From contig JAQISU010000163.1 in assembly GCA_029339505.1 (NCBI GenBank), positions 6,515,001 to 6,579,000 on the forward strand: a stretch of 64,000 bases of DNA, written 5' to 3'. Source of the DNA: Unio delphinus (Eukaryota > Mollusca > Bivalvia > Unionida > Unionidae). Positions within the stretch are counted from its first letter, which is position 1, and each line of letters begins with the position of its first letter. Shown piece by piece: positions 31,545 to 39,695 of this stretch. The translations under genes were made by a program, and so were the position numbers. A model generated the notes under the pieces. The model was not told the DNA's origin and searched no databases. It saw nothing but the letters and a program-made list of their open reading frames with translations.

Positions 31545-32030
31545 GACCCTCAAAAGATTTTGTCAGACAGTAAAATCTCCTTGAGATTTTCATTTTTTTG
31601 TCATTTTTTGATTGAATCAGTGAAAATATTTCACACTGCGAAAATAAAATAGAATCCTAACAGCTTTGAAAGTTCTTTGAAGAACTTTTCCCTATGGAAA
31701 ATCCCATGTAAACTCGACTACTTGACCCTACGAGGTTTTTTGATGAAAATCGATGAAAAATGACGAAAACAGGCAAAAATTGATGAAAAATGGCTAAAAA
31801 TCATCAAAAATGAGTTTTAACAGCTTTTCCTTATGGAAAATCCCATGTAAAATCGACTACTTGACTGTAAAATCTCTTTGAGATTTTCAACTGAAAACCA
31901 CCAAAACTGTCAAAAACAGGCAAAATCAATGGATAAAAAATAAAAATATTTCACAGCAATAAAAAATTGGACCGTTAAGGATGAAATCATCGATGGGAAA
32001 AATTGTTTTACAATTGAAAAATGGTTTCTG
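31545..32030. promoter_or_regulatory. hairpin-rich intergenic region
   Basis: No gene. It contains perfect short hairpins: AAAATCTC-CTT-GAGATTTT (31572-31590), AAAGTTCTT-TG-AAGAACTTT (31669-31688) and AAAATCTC-TTT-GAGATTTT (31869-31886). A direct repeat with CCTATGGAAAATCCCATGTAAA (31690s) recurs near 31826. The T/A-rich stems with 2-3 nt loops resemble those behind the capsid gene stops. Confidence 0.5.
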
Positions 32031-32040
32031 ATTTCAAATA

Positions 32041-33075
32041 ATGGTCAATGAAGCATTAACAACCCGATTGGCTCGTGAACGACTGGATGCAATCAGGAGA
32101 TTTATACCAATTCGTGACTCTGTAAGAAATAAACTGCAACAACGACAGAGTTTACAAACTGATTTTGCTCTGGGGTCTGAAGAATTCTTTAAACCAGTAA
32201 CCACAGCAACGAAGGGGGTAGAGCGTGCTATACTGGGAGATGATCCTGACGGTAAAAGAAAGGAAGAGGGTCTTATTTCTGTACTTGAAAAACTAGCAAC
32301 GAAAACTGAACAAACTGAAAAAACTGATCCGAAAAAAACGGCTGTTTCTCTGTTGAATAAATTTACTGATAATGCTAAAATAGTAATAAAAAAACCTAAG
32401 TTATTCAACCAAAAGGATTATCAAGCCTTTGGTAATTTTGCTGCTCAAAGCTATAATTCAAAAAAAGATTTTTTAAAGGACGAGTATAAGAATGATAGAA
32501 TATCAAGTAATGATTGGTTCGATAATTTGTATAAACTAAATAAAGGGATTGGTCGTTTTAATAAGGATGAGATAGGATACAAGGAATTTCAAAGGGGAAT
32601 TAGTTATTATAAAAGAGAACAAATAGAAGAGCGACAACGAGAATTAGAAGAACGACGTCAAACACCAACACGTAGACAAACAAGAAGACAAAAAAAACAA
32701 CAACTACCACCTGATGATGATGATGATGATTTAGAAGAACAACGTCAAACACCAACACGGAGACAAAAAAAACAAGAAGAACCTAATGATGATTATTTAC
32801 AAGAAACGGGTTTAGAAAAACTAGATGAAGCAACTGGTTATAGCGGAAGTGGACTGCAAAATCCAAGGATTGGAAACACTTGTCCTGATAGTGTTATCAA
32901 TGATATATCACGATTAGATGTTCTTGTAGGAGGATTCCGAGCTGGAAATAACTCTCCAGAAATAATTAATGAAGCAGCTGATATCTGTAGACGGTTATTT
33001 GCCGGCGGTATCATGGATATCAAAACATATCGAGATTTCATTGACGAGTTAGCAAATGGGTATCATAGTGATTAA
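32041..33075 (+). CDS. virion-module protein with acidic and Arg-rich middle
   Basis: 344 codons, first gene of the capsid block. The N-terminal helix-rich part (ARERLDAIRRFIPIRDS) and C-terminal part (ISRLDVLVGGFRAGNNSPEIINEAADI, DFIDELANGYHSD) are conserved in element 1. The middle (about residues 195-265) has two imperfect repeats of RQTPTRRQ followed by lysines and runs of Asp, probably disordered. No enzymatic motif. Position and coexpression suggest a structural, scaffold or packaging protein. Confidence 0.65.
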   Translation: MVNEALTTRLARERLDAIRRFIPIRDSVRNKLQQRQSLQTDFALGSEEFFKPVTTATKGVERAILGDDPDGKRKEEGLISVLEKLATKTEQTEKTDPKKTAVSLLNKFTDNAKIVIKKPKLFNQKDYQAFGNFAAQSYNSKKDFLKDEYKNDRISSNDWFDNLYKLNKGIGRFNKDEIGYKEFQRGISYYKREQIEERQRELEERRQTPTRRQTRRQKKQQLPPDDDDDDLEEQRQTPTRRQKKQEEPNDDYLQETGLEKLDEATGYSGSGLQNPRIGNTCPDSVINDISRLDVLVGGFRAGNNSPEIINEAADICRRLFAGGIMDIKTYRDFIDELANGYHSD

Positions 33076-33108
33076 ATAACAATTGAAAACACTATTGTTT
33101 TTATAATA

Positions 33109-33540
33109 ATGATCATCCATTACAATCATGATAAACCAACCCTCGTCTATGTAGTTAATTCACGGTTTCCAGTTTATAAGGCATACTATGGAGATGGCCT
33201 CGGCAATACCATTTTAGGATTCTTTTCAAGAATGGCCCCAAAAGTGATGCCGTTAGCTAAACAGTTATCAATGAAAGCCATTGATGTTATTCGTGATAAG
33301 GGTATTAGTACTGTTGGAGATCTTGCCGGGAAAGCGTTTTCAACTGCGAAGGATAAAATAACATCATTAGTGAGGCGAAAAAAGAAACCGTTACCGTCTA
33401 CAGAAGAAATGCCTGCAAGTGTTAGTAAAATAATAAATAACGCAGTAGATGAAAAACTAGCGTCGGTGGTAAATCAAGGGGACCAAAGCAATATTGCAAA
33501 TATGATAGCGGGAAGTGGCTTTAAAAAACTACGTCGATGA
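33109..33540 (+). CDS. pVI-like minor capsid protein
   Basis: 143 codons, starting MIIHYNHDKPT. YYGDGLGNTILGFFSRM is a Gly-rich site that could be cut by the adenain-type protease, followed by an amphipathic region (AKQLSMKAIDVIRDKG) and a basic RRKKK patch. The layout matches adenovirus pVI-like proteins, which sit inside the capsid and lyse membranes after processing. It lies 33 bp after the previous gene and 71 bp before the major capsid gene. A hairpin and a GCTAGC palindrome follow the stop. The identification is by analogy. Confidence 0.6.
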   Translation: MIIHYNHDKPTLVYVVNSRFPVYKAYYGDGLGNTILGFFSRMAPKVMPLAKQLSMKAIDVIRDKGISTVGDLAGKAFSTAKDKITSLVRRKKKPLPSTEEMPASVSKIINNAVDEKLASVVNQGDQSNIANMIAGSGFKKLRR

Positions 33541-33570
33541 AATCCTACGGATTTTCACGCTAGCGTTTTT
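33540..33570 (+). terminator. hairpin and palindrome after pVI-like gene
   Basis: AAATCC-TAC-GGATTT begins within the TGA stop, followed by ACGCTAGCGT. Similar structures follow 35078, 37057 and 38936. They could be 3'-end processing or termination signals. Confidence 0.4.
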
Positions 33571-33611
33571 CACGATGAAATCACGATTTAGACTCTGATA
33601 AATAGAATAAA

Positions 33612-35078
33612 ATGTTCAAAAGGTCACCTGATCCAGCATTTGACATGGATGCCCCAGTGCGTAAAGATGATTCTGTACGCGATTTTCAATTTTATTCTTA
33701 TCACGCAGTACAACCCGATCTCCGATCACGAATTGAACTTCAAGTTCATGATACCAGTAAATACTTTTTGCCTTGTGAAGCGTTTATTGAAGTAGGAGAA
33801 CTTGTAACAAATGATGCTGCACATAATGATCCTCCATATGACATTAACTCAAATGTCCGAGTTGGTTTTGTTAATAACGGCATCATGGCGTTATTTGAAA
33901 GCGCTAGATATCTCATTGATGGAAAAGAAATTGAATCCATTGACCGTGAAGCTGATATGGCCACAACAATCATAGGGTTAGCGAGATATTCTGATGATTA
34001 TACAAGATCAGCGGGTCCATCTATGATGTTTGCAAAGGATACCTCTGATAACGCTGATCACCTTCAATTCATTAAAGTGTTAACACCGCAAGTCACTTCA
34101 GTTGCTAATCAAGGGGAAGCAGCTAATCCAGAACGTCGAACTAGACCCGGAGCTGAGTTTGATATTCTCGGAGGCGTTAATGGTAATCTCAATTTAGGAT
34201 TTGCAACACGCGTAGCAATGTTGCATGGGCAGCGTCGACGATTTTCATGTGCGATTCCACTGCATCATATATTTGGATTCTGTAGAAACGTCCGAAAAGT
34301 TATTTATGGAGCGAAGCGTACAGTAGCACTTGTACGAAAGGGTACTGATGATGATGCAATCTGGCGTAATGCTGGGGTTGCTGCCGATAAAGTTATTTTA
34401 ACAAAACTATCATTATGGATGCCAGTGTTAACTCCATCAATCACAGACGAACAGCGACTACTATCATTTATGGATCAGGGGGGAAAATCATTGTTGAGTT
34501 GGTTATCAGTGACTACGGATATTAAACTGGGTAATGTTGATGGTACATTCACATGGCACCTGGCATCAAAACAAGGGGTTTCAGCTCCACGTCATATATT
34601 TATTGCGTTACAGAATGCTGCGCGAGTTGGTAATCAAGAACGAAGTCATATGATATTTGATCAGTTAGGTGTTAATGAAGTCTCGCTGAGAATAAACGGA
34701 CAGCAGGAACCATCCGAGGATATACAACTTGATTACGGTCAGAATCATATTGCACGTGTCTATCATAACCTGTTGTCATTTATGGCACGTGATCAAAATG
34801 TGGATACCGGTTTGCAAATATCACAATTGGATTTTAAAATCCTCTATCCGATTTATTACTTTTCATTGGAACATCTTGATTTGATGAGACAATCTGTCGT
34901 TGATATACACTTTAGAGTCCGTGTAACCCGTCCGACTGGTCCACCAGTTGGTGGGGTACTTCCTATCCTTATCCCGAATTATAGAGCGGTTGCTGTCATT
35001 CTCAGTGATAAATCAATGTTACTTGAAGGTGTTGGTGGACGAATGAGAGTGGTAGATGCCCCAGTGGAAAACATGTAA
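33612..35078 (+). CDS. major capsid protein, double jelly-roll type
   Basis: 488 codons. Recognisable family landmarks are VRDFQFYSYHAVQPD near the start, FVNNGIMALFESARYLIDGKEIESID (about 88-113), RYSDDYTRSAG, the ...IPLHHIFGFCRNVRKVIYG block (about 217-236), LSLWMPVLTP, and the C-terminal AVAVILSDKSMLLEG. This capsid type is found in many polinton-like insertions of arthropods, cnidarians and molluscs and is clearly different from the hexon-like protein of element 3. It forms trimeric pseudo-hexameric capsomers. A broken copy is at 5325-6784. The start is supported by AATAAAATG and by the conserved N-terminus. Confidence 0.88.
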   Translation: MFKRSPDPAFDMDAPVRKDDSVRDFQFYSYHAVQPDLRSRIELQVHDTSKYFLPCEAFIEVGELVTNDAAHNDPPYDINSNVRVGFVNNGIMALFESARYLIDGKEIESIDREADMATTIIGLARYSDDYTRSAGPSMMFAKDTSDNADHLQFIKVLTPQVTSVANQGEAANPERRTRPGAEFDILGGVNGNLNLGFATRVAMLHGQRRRFSCAIPLHHIFGFCRNVRKVIYGAKRTVALVRKGTDDDAIWRNAGVAADKVILTKLSLWMPVLTPSITDEQRLLSFMDQGGKSLLSWLSVTTDIKLGNVDGTFTWHLASKQGVSAPRHIFIALQNAARVGNQERSHMIFDQLGVNEVSLRINGQQEPSEDIQLDYGQNHIARVYHNLLSFMARDQNVDTGLQISQLDFKILYPIYYFSLEHLDLMRQSVVDIHFRVRVTRPTGPPVGGVLPILIPNYRAVAVILSDKSMLLEGVGGRMRVVDAPVENM

Positions 35079-35081
35079 TTG

Positions 35082-35098
35082 AAAATCCGAAGGATTTT
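35082..35098 (+). terminator. hairpin after major capsid gene
   Basis: AAAATCC-GAA-GGATTTT, 7-bp stem and 3-nt loop, starting 4 nt after the stop codon and followed by T-rich sequence. Confidence 0.4.
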
Positions 35099-35125
35099 TC
35101 CATTAGAATCAATCTATTATGTATA

Positions 35126-35665
35126 ATGTCATATAGTGTTATTAGTGTTGCGTTAACTCCTGGTCAAATCAAAAAATTGCAATCAGAATCGGCTAAAAAA
35201 TGTGGAACCACAATCACGTTGAAACCTAATCAAATGACTGGTGGTGCAAATAAATTATCGCTGACAACTCGTCAAATAAAACATTTCAATGATGCACTTG
35301 CAGCCAAAAATGGTGTCCAGATTACTCTTTCTGCGGCTGCTATCAAAAATATGATTAAAACAGGCGGTATATTTCCATTGTTAGCTGCAATACCAGCATT
35401 GATTGCAGCAGCAGCCCCAGCAGTGGCTAAAGCAGCGGCGTTAGGAGCCGTTGGTACTGCAGCAGGAATGGCACTAAAGAAGGCAACTGGGAAAGGATAT
35501 AAAAAAAAGGGACGATCCGTTCACGGATTGGGTCTAAGACTACCAGGAACCCCGTATTCATGGTACAGCGGAAAAGGTCTAAGACTACCAGGAACCCCGT
35601 ATTCATGGTACAGCGGGAGATCCGTTCACGGATCAGGCCTGAGACTACCAGGAACGGTTTATTAA
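35126..35665 (+). CDS. GG-rich virion-associated protein with C-terminal repeats
   Basis: 179 codons. Starts SYSVISVALTPGQIKKLQ; a central TGGANKLSLTTRQIKHFND is followed by the hydrophobic GGIFPLLAAIPALIAAAAP stretch (about 78-96) and a basic linker. The tail holds repeats of GLRLPGTPYSWYSG (two full, one partial) interspersed with RSVHG. The repeats are nearly identical at DNA level, pointing to recent duplication. Similar proteins with a GGF/IFP core occur next to capsid genes in related invertebrate elements. The role is unknown; capsid-interior or membrane interaction is an inference. An element 1 copy at 4614-5303 lacks the repeats. Confidence 0.65.
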   Translation: MSYSVISVALTPGQIKKLQSESAKKCGTTITLKPNQMTGGANKLSLTTRQIKHFNDALAAKNGVQITLSAAAIKNMIKTGGIFPLLAAIPALIAAAAPAVAKAAALGAVGTAAGMALKKATGKGYKKKGRSVHGLGLRLPGTPYSWYSGKGLRLPGTPYSWYSGRSVHGSGLRLPGTVY

Positions 35666-35685
35666 TTGAGGAACCTATGGTTCCC

Positions 35686-36108
35686 ATGTCCAATTTTGAT
35701 TTAATGGATGCGGCTAAAAAACTAGTGATTAAAAATTTCAGAGGTGTTTTTATGAAAGATCAATTACCACATCAACCAAACAAAACTGAAACAGGTATTA
35801 TTAATCTCGATAACAGCACCGGACCTGGAACTCACTGGGTTGCATACGCTATTGATCCACGTGGGATTGTCTATTTTGATTCATATGGATTAGCCCCACC
35901 AAAAGAGTTTATGCGTTACATAAAACAATTTCCAATGAAGACTTGGTATTCTACGCTACCAACACAACAAATCAATGACCCACCAATATGCGGCAGTGAA
36001 GTATTAAATGTCCTTGATGCTATTTCAGCATCTAGAAAACCACCTCATATTGTCGTAAATGACTACACCAGCAATCGCTTTTTAGAGAGAGAAAGAGTTT
36101 TACAATAA
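35686..36108 (+). CDS. adenain-type cysteine protease
   Basis: 140 codons from the ATG at 35686 (MSNFDLMDA), chosen because element 1 starts the same way; an upstream ATG at 35677 is possible. Catalytic layout: His in GPGTHWVAYAI, Asp in VYFDSYGLAPP, oxyanion Gln seven residues before Cys in QQINDPPICGSEVL. These match the His-Glu/Asp-Gln-Cys set of adenovirus-type maturation proteases (C5 family). It should process the pVI-like and perhaps other capsid proteins. It is two bases from the fibre-like gene downstream, so the two are probably co-transcribed. Confidence 0.85.
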   Translation: MSNFDLMDAAKKLVIKNFRGVFMKDQLPHQPNKTETGIINLDNSTGPGTHWVAYAIDPRGIVYFDSYGLAPPKEFMRYIKQFPMKTWYSTLPTQQINDPPICGSEVLNVLDAISASRKPPHIVVNDYTSNRFLERERVLQ

Positions 36109-36109
36109 C

Positions 36110-37057
36110 ATGATTGATATTTGGGGGAGATCTTTGAAACCCAAACCCGATGACACTGCACCACCTGATTCTGTCAAGGATGTAAAAAAACTAATCAAAG
36201 ATGAAATAGCTGAGACGTTGAACTTAACAAATGTTGATCCTAATGAAATAGTTGTATTTCAAGACAAACAGGGTAAATTGAAAAGCAGTGATGTGTCATT
36301 GGATGATATTTTAGTTAAACAACAAAACGCAATCGAGAACACCGTTGCGTTATTTTCCGATCAGGGTAAATTGAAAACCAGTAATATTTCTCTGGATGAT
36401 ATTTTAGTTAAACAACAAAACGCAATCGAGAACACCGTTGCGTTATTTTCCGATCAGGGTAAACTCAAACCGGGTGTACTCGTTTCGACGATTACAGATC
36501 GATTAAAAATTCTCAACGATGAGTTAAACAATTCTGTGGTTGTACTAACAACACTTGAATCTAGAATTGAAGAACATATAAAACAGTTTATATCATTTCG
36601 TAGAAATATCATTGATAAATTTATTGGAACCCCGTTAGATAAAATTGAACTAAAACTCCCTGATATTAAAAAATCCATCGATGAGACGAAAAACTTCATC
36701 GAAGCCGTCAAAGGTGATTTTTCGAGGATGATAACAATCATTGAAAAAACAAAAATTCCTCATGAGAAAACCAACAACATAGTATATACAATCCAACACG
36801 GATCATTTGCGTGGACACCTACAAACAACAAATTAGATATCACTACAACCGTCAAGGGTATTTATCGATTAACACTGGTGACAACGGCTCAATTTAATAT
36901 ATCATCGTCGAGTTCATCCGGGGTCAACAATACGATTTCAACGATCATCGACAAGGGTACAACTGAAAAGTTCACTATAACATCTACTGATCCAACTTTG
37001 GCTGGAAATTCGGTATCATGGTATGTGGAATTCGTAGCGGATTTAAGTAAATCGTAA
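36110..37057 (+). CDS. fibre-like protein with duplicated shaft repeat
   Basis: 315 codons. Residues about 45-118 contain two nearly identical copies of a 36-residue unit (ALFSDQGKLKTSNISLDDIL type) plus a partial first copy. Then comes a coiled-coil-like helical stretch (about 130-220) and a C-terminal beta-rich domain (VYTIQHGSFAWTPTNNK to VEFVADLSK) that resembles trimeric knob or C1q/TNF-like folds in length and pattern. The architecture suggests a trimeric attachment fibre. The element 1 copy (3230-4389) has a different duplicated segment. No enzymatic motif. The role is inferred. Confidence 0.55.
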   Translation: MIDIWGRSLKPKPDDTAPPDSVKDVKKLIKDEIAETLNLTNVDPNEIVVFQDKQGKLKSSDVSLDDILVKQQNAIENTVALFSDQGKLKTSNISLDDILVKQQNAIENTVALFSDQGKLKPGVLVSTITDRLKILNDELNNSVVVLTTLESRIEEHIKQFISFRRNIIDKFIGTPLDKIELKLPDIKKSIDETKNFIEAVKGDFSRMITIIEKTKIPHEKTNNIVYTIQHGSFAWTPTNNKLDITTTVKGIYRLTLVTTAQFNISSSSSSGVNNTISTIIDKGTTEKFTITSTDPTLAGNSVSWYVEFVADLSKS

Positions 37058-37062
37058 TTGAA

Positions 37063-37074
37063 AACGCTAGCGTT
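37063..37074 (+). terminator. palindrome after fibre-like gene
   Basis: AACGCTAGCGTT, a perfect 12-bp palindrome 5 nt after the stop codon, embedded in A/T-rich DNA. It shares GCTAGC with the signal near 33557. Confidence 0.35.
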
Positions 37075-37087
37075 GTTAAAATAAAAA

Positions 37088-37735
37088 ATGATTTCATCAT
37101 CGCAATATCGCTATGATCAGGTCAGAGAATATCAAACTAGACTCAAAACCCTGTCTGAGGAGTATGCAATGAAAATTAAAAAATATCGCAGGAGAATTAC
37201 CGCAATTGATGTTACTGTGTATTCAGTGAGTGGTGTAATCACCGGAGCCGGTATTATACTGTCTTCAGTGACAATGATGGCCCCGATAGCTGTTCCAATT
37301 TGCATTTCTGCGGCAACAACAATCGCTGGAATAATTTCAATAATCACAAAAAAAATATCCTCATGCAGCCAACGGAAACTACAAGACTACATAATTCAAT
37401 TTCATGTTGTGTCTACTGCATACTCGCAATTATCCTCATTGATATCGTCATCGCTCGATGATACAATTATATCAGAGAGTGAGTTTTCAGCGATGGTAGA
37501 TATATATGATTCTGCGATGTCAAAATTAGAAATACAAAAACATGAGTATAATAACAATGACAACACAGATGGAATTACTTCAACAAATAGTGGAGAACAC
37601 AAACCCAGTACAAACAAGCATGATCTCAATAACCTCAACGAATCCAGAATTCAGTGTGAATTTCCCCTCTCCGGTCCCAGTGAAGGAGATAGCGCTAGCA
37701 AAATTACGAGTATACCACAGTTGGCCAAATATTAG
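37088..37735 (+). CDS. membrane protein with two hydrophobic segments
   Basis: 215 codons. Residues about 36-85 form a long hydrophobic region (SVSGVITGAGIILSSVTMM, APIAVPICISAATTIAGIISI), likely two membrane passes, flanked by a basic helix and a Ser-rich C-terminal half. The last 60 or so codons overlap the start of the penton-like gene in another frame. The element 1 copy ends earlier, so the overlap may be a lineage-specific extension. The function is unknown; capsid-associated membrane or lysis roles are possible. Confidence 0.6.
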   Translation: MISSSQYRYDQVREYQTRLKTLSEEYAMKIKKYRRRITAIDVTVYSVSGVITGAGIILSSVTMMAPIAVPICISAATTIAGIISIITKKISSCSQRKLQDYIIQFHVVSTAYSQLSSLISSSLDDTIISESEFSAMVDIYDSAMSKLEIQKHEYNNNDNTDGITSTNSGEHKPSTNKHDLNNLNESRIQCEFPLSGPSEGDSASKITSIPQLAKY

Positions 37736-38936
37736 GTCAAAATCATTTGGTGGTCAACAACCCAATAATTCACTGGTATTTGCAAATAAGAATAAACCCG
37801 ACGGTACCCCAGACTGGAATGTTGTTTCCATACCAACCGGATCATACCAAATCGAACAAATCAATAACGAATTCGCGCGTAGAATAAAATCGATTACTGG
37901 AAAAGAATCGAAAATAGCTATAACGGTTCATGAGCCAACACTATCATCTGCCATTGAAATAAGCACAGAGGGTTACGTCGTAGATATCTATCAGAGTTCT
38001 ATTAGAACCGTACTGGGATGGCCTGAAATCCCACCCGGGGGAAAAACCGTTGATTTACCAAAACCACAAAAATCTGATTATATCACCGACAGAATAAAAC
38101 CTGATAATCCAATAAAGAGTTATAAAGATCATAGATTTACTATAGAGTTTTTTGGTATCGGATACCAACTAACTGGGAGAGAGAAGGAAGGGAAGGAGGA
38201 AATAGAGGAATATCATTTTATTGACAAACCTAAAATCGTTGACAATTTCACAGCAATGAATAATGATTTTTCACTGTTGTTAATATCCCTTAAATCCGGC
38301 TCTCTCACCCGAGATGAATTTATCAGCGTCGTAGAAACATGCAATAAAATTATCGACGATATGGAAACATTTAATTTGAAAATTATTCAGGATATATTAG
38401 ATGATAATAATCCCATATCGAGAACAACATTTGCAATAGACTATAAAATCCCCGTCAAGGATATTCCAACATTCAAACTACCAGGATATAACGTACCAGA
38501 ACTAAAAAAACTTCTCAGTGACACCATCGATGTTGGTTTCAAAATAATTCATGATACGTGGAAAAAAACAACATCACCGGAAATAAAAATCCTCAAACAC
38601 AATAATGACCCAGACGGTGGTGGCAGGCATATCGCTCCGTTCAACGTGAATATTTCATCGGTGATTGCGCTCAATTTAGTATGTGATGTGATCGAAGGAA
38701 GCTATCAAATTAATCTAGAACGATCAAATCAAGCTCAGCAAGGATATATTTTGTATTCATTTGCACCAACAGCTCCTCCAGGGTTTTTAATAATTGAATC
38801 CCCGGTGAATCCAGTCTATATGCGATGTCATAATAATTCATTAACCAGAATTAATTTCAAACTCACTGACCAGTCTAATAATCTGATTGATTTACAAGAT
38901 GAGGTTTTACAAATTAGTCTATTTGTGAAATCCTAA
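37557..38936 (+). CDS. penton-like minor capsid protein
   Basis: 459 codons from the ATG at 37557; an in-frame ATG at 37542 is also possible. The N-terminal beta-rich half (PEFSVNFPSPVPVKEIALAK, VYHSWPNI, VSIPTGSYQIEQIN, then RTVLGW) and the C-terminal end (NISSVIALNLVCDVIEGSY, FAPTAPPGF, NPVYMRC) are the conserved parts of the family. About 150 residues of helical, charged sequence are inserted between them. The family is the single jelly-roll or vertex protein of polinton-like virions. It is the last gene before the right terminal repeat. A broken copy is at 1212-2747. Confidence 0.75.
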   Translation: MTTQMELLQQIVENTNPVQTSMISITSTNPEFSVNFPSPVPVKEIALAKLRVYHSWPNIRSKSFGGQQPNNSLVFANKNKPDGTPDWNVVSIPTGSYQIEQINNEFARRIKSITGKESKIAITVHEPTLSSAIEISTEGYVVDIYQSSIRTVLGWPEIPPGGKTVDLPKPQKSDYITDRIKPDNPIKSYKDHRFTIEFFGIGYQLTGREKEGKEEIEEYHFIDKPKIVDNFTAMNNDFSLLLISLKSGSLTRDEFISVVETCNKIIDDMETFNLKIIQDILDDNNPISRTTFAIDYKIPVKDIPTFKLPGYNVPELKKLLSDTIDVGFKIIHDTWKKTTSPEIKILKHNNDPDGGGRHIAPFNVNISSVIALNLVCDVIEGSYQINLERSNQAQQGYILYSFAPTAPPGFLIIESPVNPVYMRCHNNSLTRINFKLTDQSNNLIDLQDEVLQISLFVKS

Positions 38937-38998
38937 GGACTTTCATCCTGAAAGGATTTTCGTCGTAAAGACTTTCATCCTAAGGGGATTTTCGTCGT
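38930..38998 (+). terminator. repeated hairpin region after penton-like gene
   Basis: AAATCCTAAGGACTTTCATCC is followed by GAAAGGATTTTCGTCGTAAAG and a near repeat (GACTTTCATCCTAAGG-GGATTTTCGTCGTAG). The arms AAATCC and GGATTTT can pair in more than one way. It sits between the last stop and the terminal repeat. Confidence 0.4.
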
Positions 38999-39003
38999 AG
39001 TAG

Positions 39004-39222
39004 GGACTTGATCAAATATTCGGTTAAAATCACCGTAAACGTTAGCAGCAGAGAGGGTGAGTGACAACGACGTTGCGGCATTTATGATTCATCAACGAAA
39101 ACGCGAACAATCATAAGGGTCGGAGACTTATTTTTTCGCGAGAAGGGTCTATTCGTACCGTTTTAAGGGTATAATAAAAAATAACCAAAAAAAAAGTTGT
39201 CTGATTCACCCTCTCTGCTGCT
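39004..39222 (-). repeat. right terminal inverted repeat of element 2
   Basis: 219-bp inverted copy of 23022-23240 with three mismatches, ending CACCCTCTCTGCTGCT at the host junction. It shows the same internal inverted ends as the left copy. Confidence 0.95.
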
Positions 39223-39227
39223 GGTAG
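39223..39227. repeat. target-site duplication, right (GGTAG)
   Basis: Direct repeat of 23017-23021 at the other junction. The same GGTAGTCC also borders the right end of element 1 at 13735. Confidence 0.7.
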
Positions 39228-39582
39228 TCCTCACGATTCTAAACCTTTCTCATGTGGCCACTGTGATGGTATTCAGATGACACAATGCATCATTTAGGTA
39301 TTATCAGTCCACGTTTACGACATCTAAATAAAACGTTATTGTCAATCTGAAATGAGTGTTTAACGCTGAAATGTATGAATGATTTTAGATCATGTTACAT
39401 TTATAATCATATGGTACAATCTACATAGTTTCTTTGTATCCTGAGCATCATAAACTGGTTGAAAATTGTAAAGTGTAAGATATTGTGGTGTTACATTTTT
39501 GCCGTGTATACATGTATCAACGTATCTATATAAAGTATGCAATTATTTTGATATTATCAAACTTACTTTGAAAGATATTTGT

Positions 39583-39695
39583 ACTGATGTCAATACTATT
39601 GTACTGAAGTCAATGCTATTATACTGATGTCGATGCTATTATACTGATGTCAATGCATGTCAATGTTATTATACTGATGCCAATGCTATTATACC
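39583..39695. repeat. tandem array of about 20-bp units
   Basis: About five units of the type TATTATACTGATGTCAATGC with substitutions. The paralogous flank near 14146 has a single comparable unit, so the array expanded after the duplication. Confidence 0.75.

Larger units (their letters stand above)
23022..39222. mobile_element. element 2: nearly complete polinton-like provirus
   Basis: A 16.2-kb element bounded by 219-bp inverted repeats and a GGTAG duplication. It encodes polymerase-helicase, integrase, packaging ATPase, adenain-type protease, double jelly-roll capsid and penton-like protein, the defining set of self-synthesising polinton/Maverick-type viruses. It also has a zinc ribbon-PLA2 and a fibre-like gene. 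Capsid genes form one rightward block (32041-38936); replication and integration genes form the left block in mixed orientation. Only three coding breaks were seen, all in homopolymers (24061-24069, 28517-28524, 29263-29267), and the terminal repeats differ at 3 of 219 positions, so the insertion is young. The capsid type differs from that of element 3. Confidence 0.92.
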
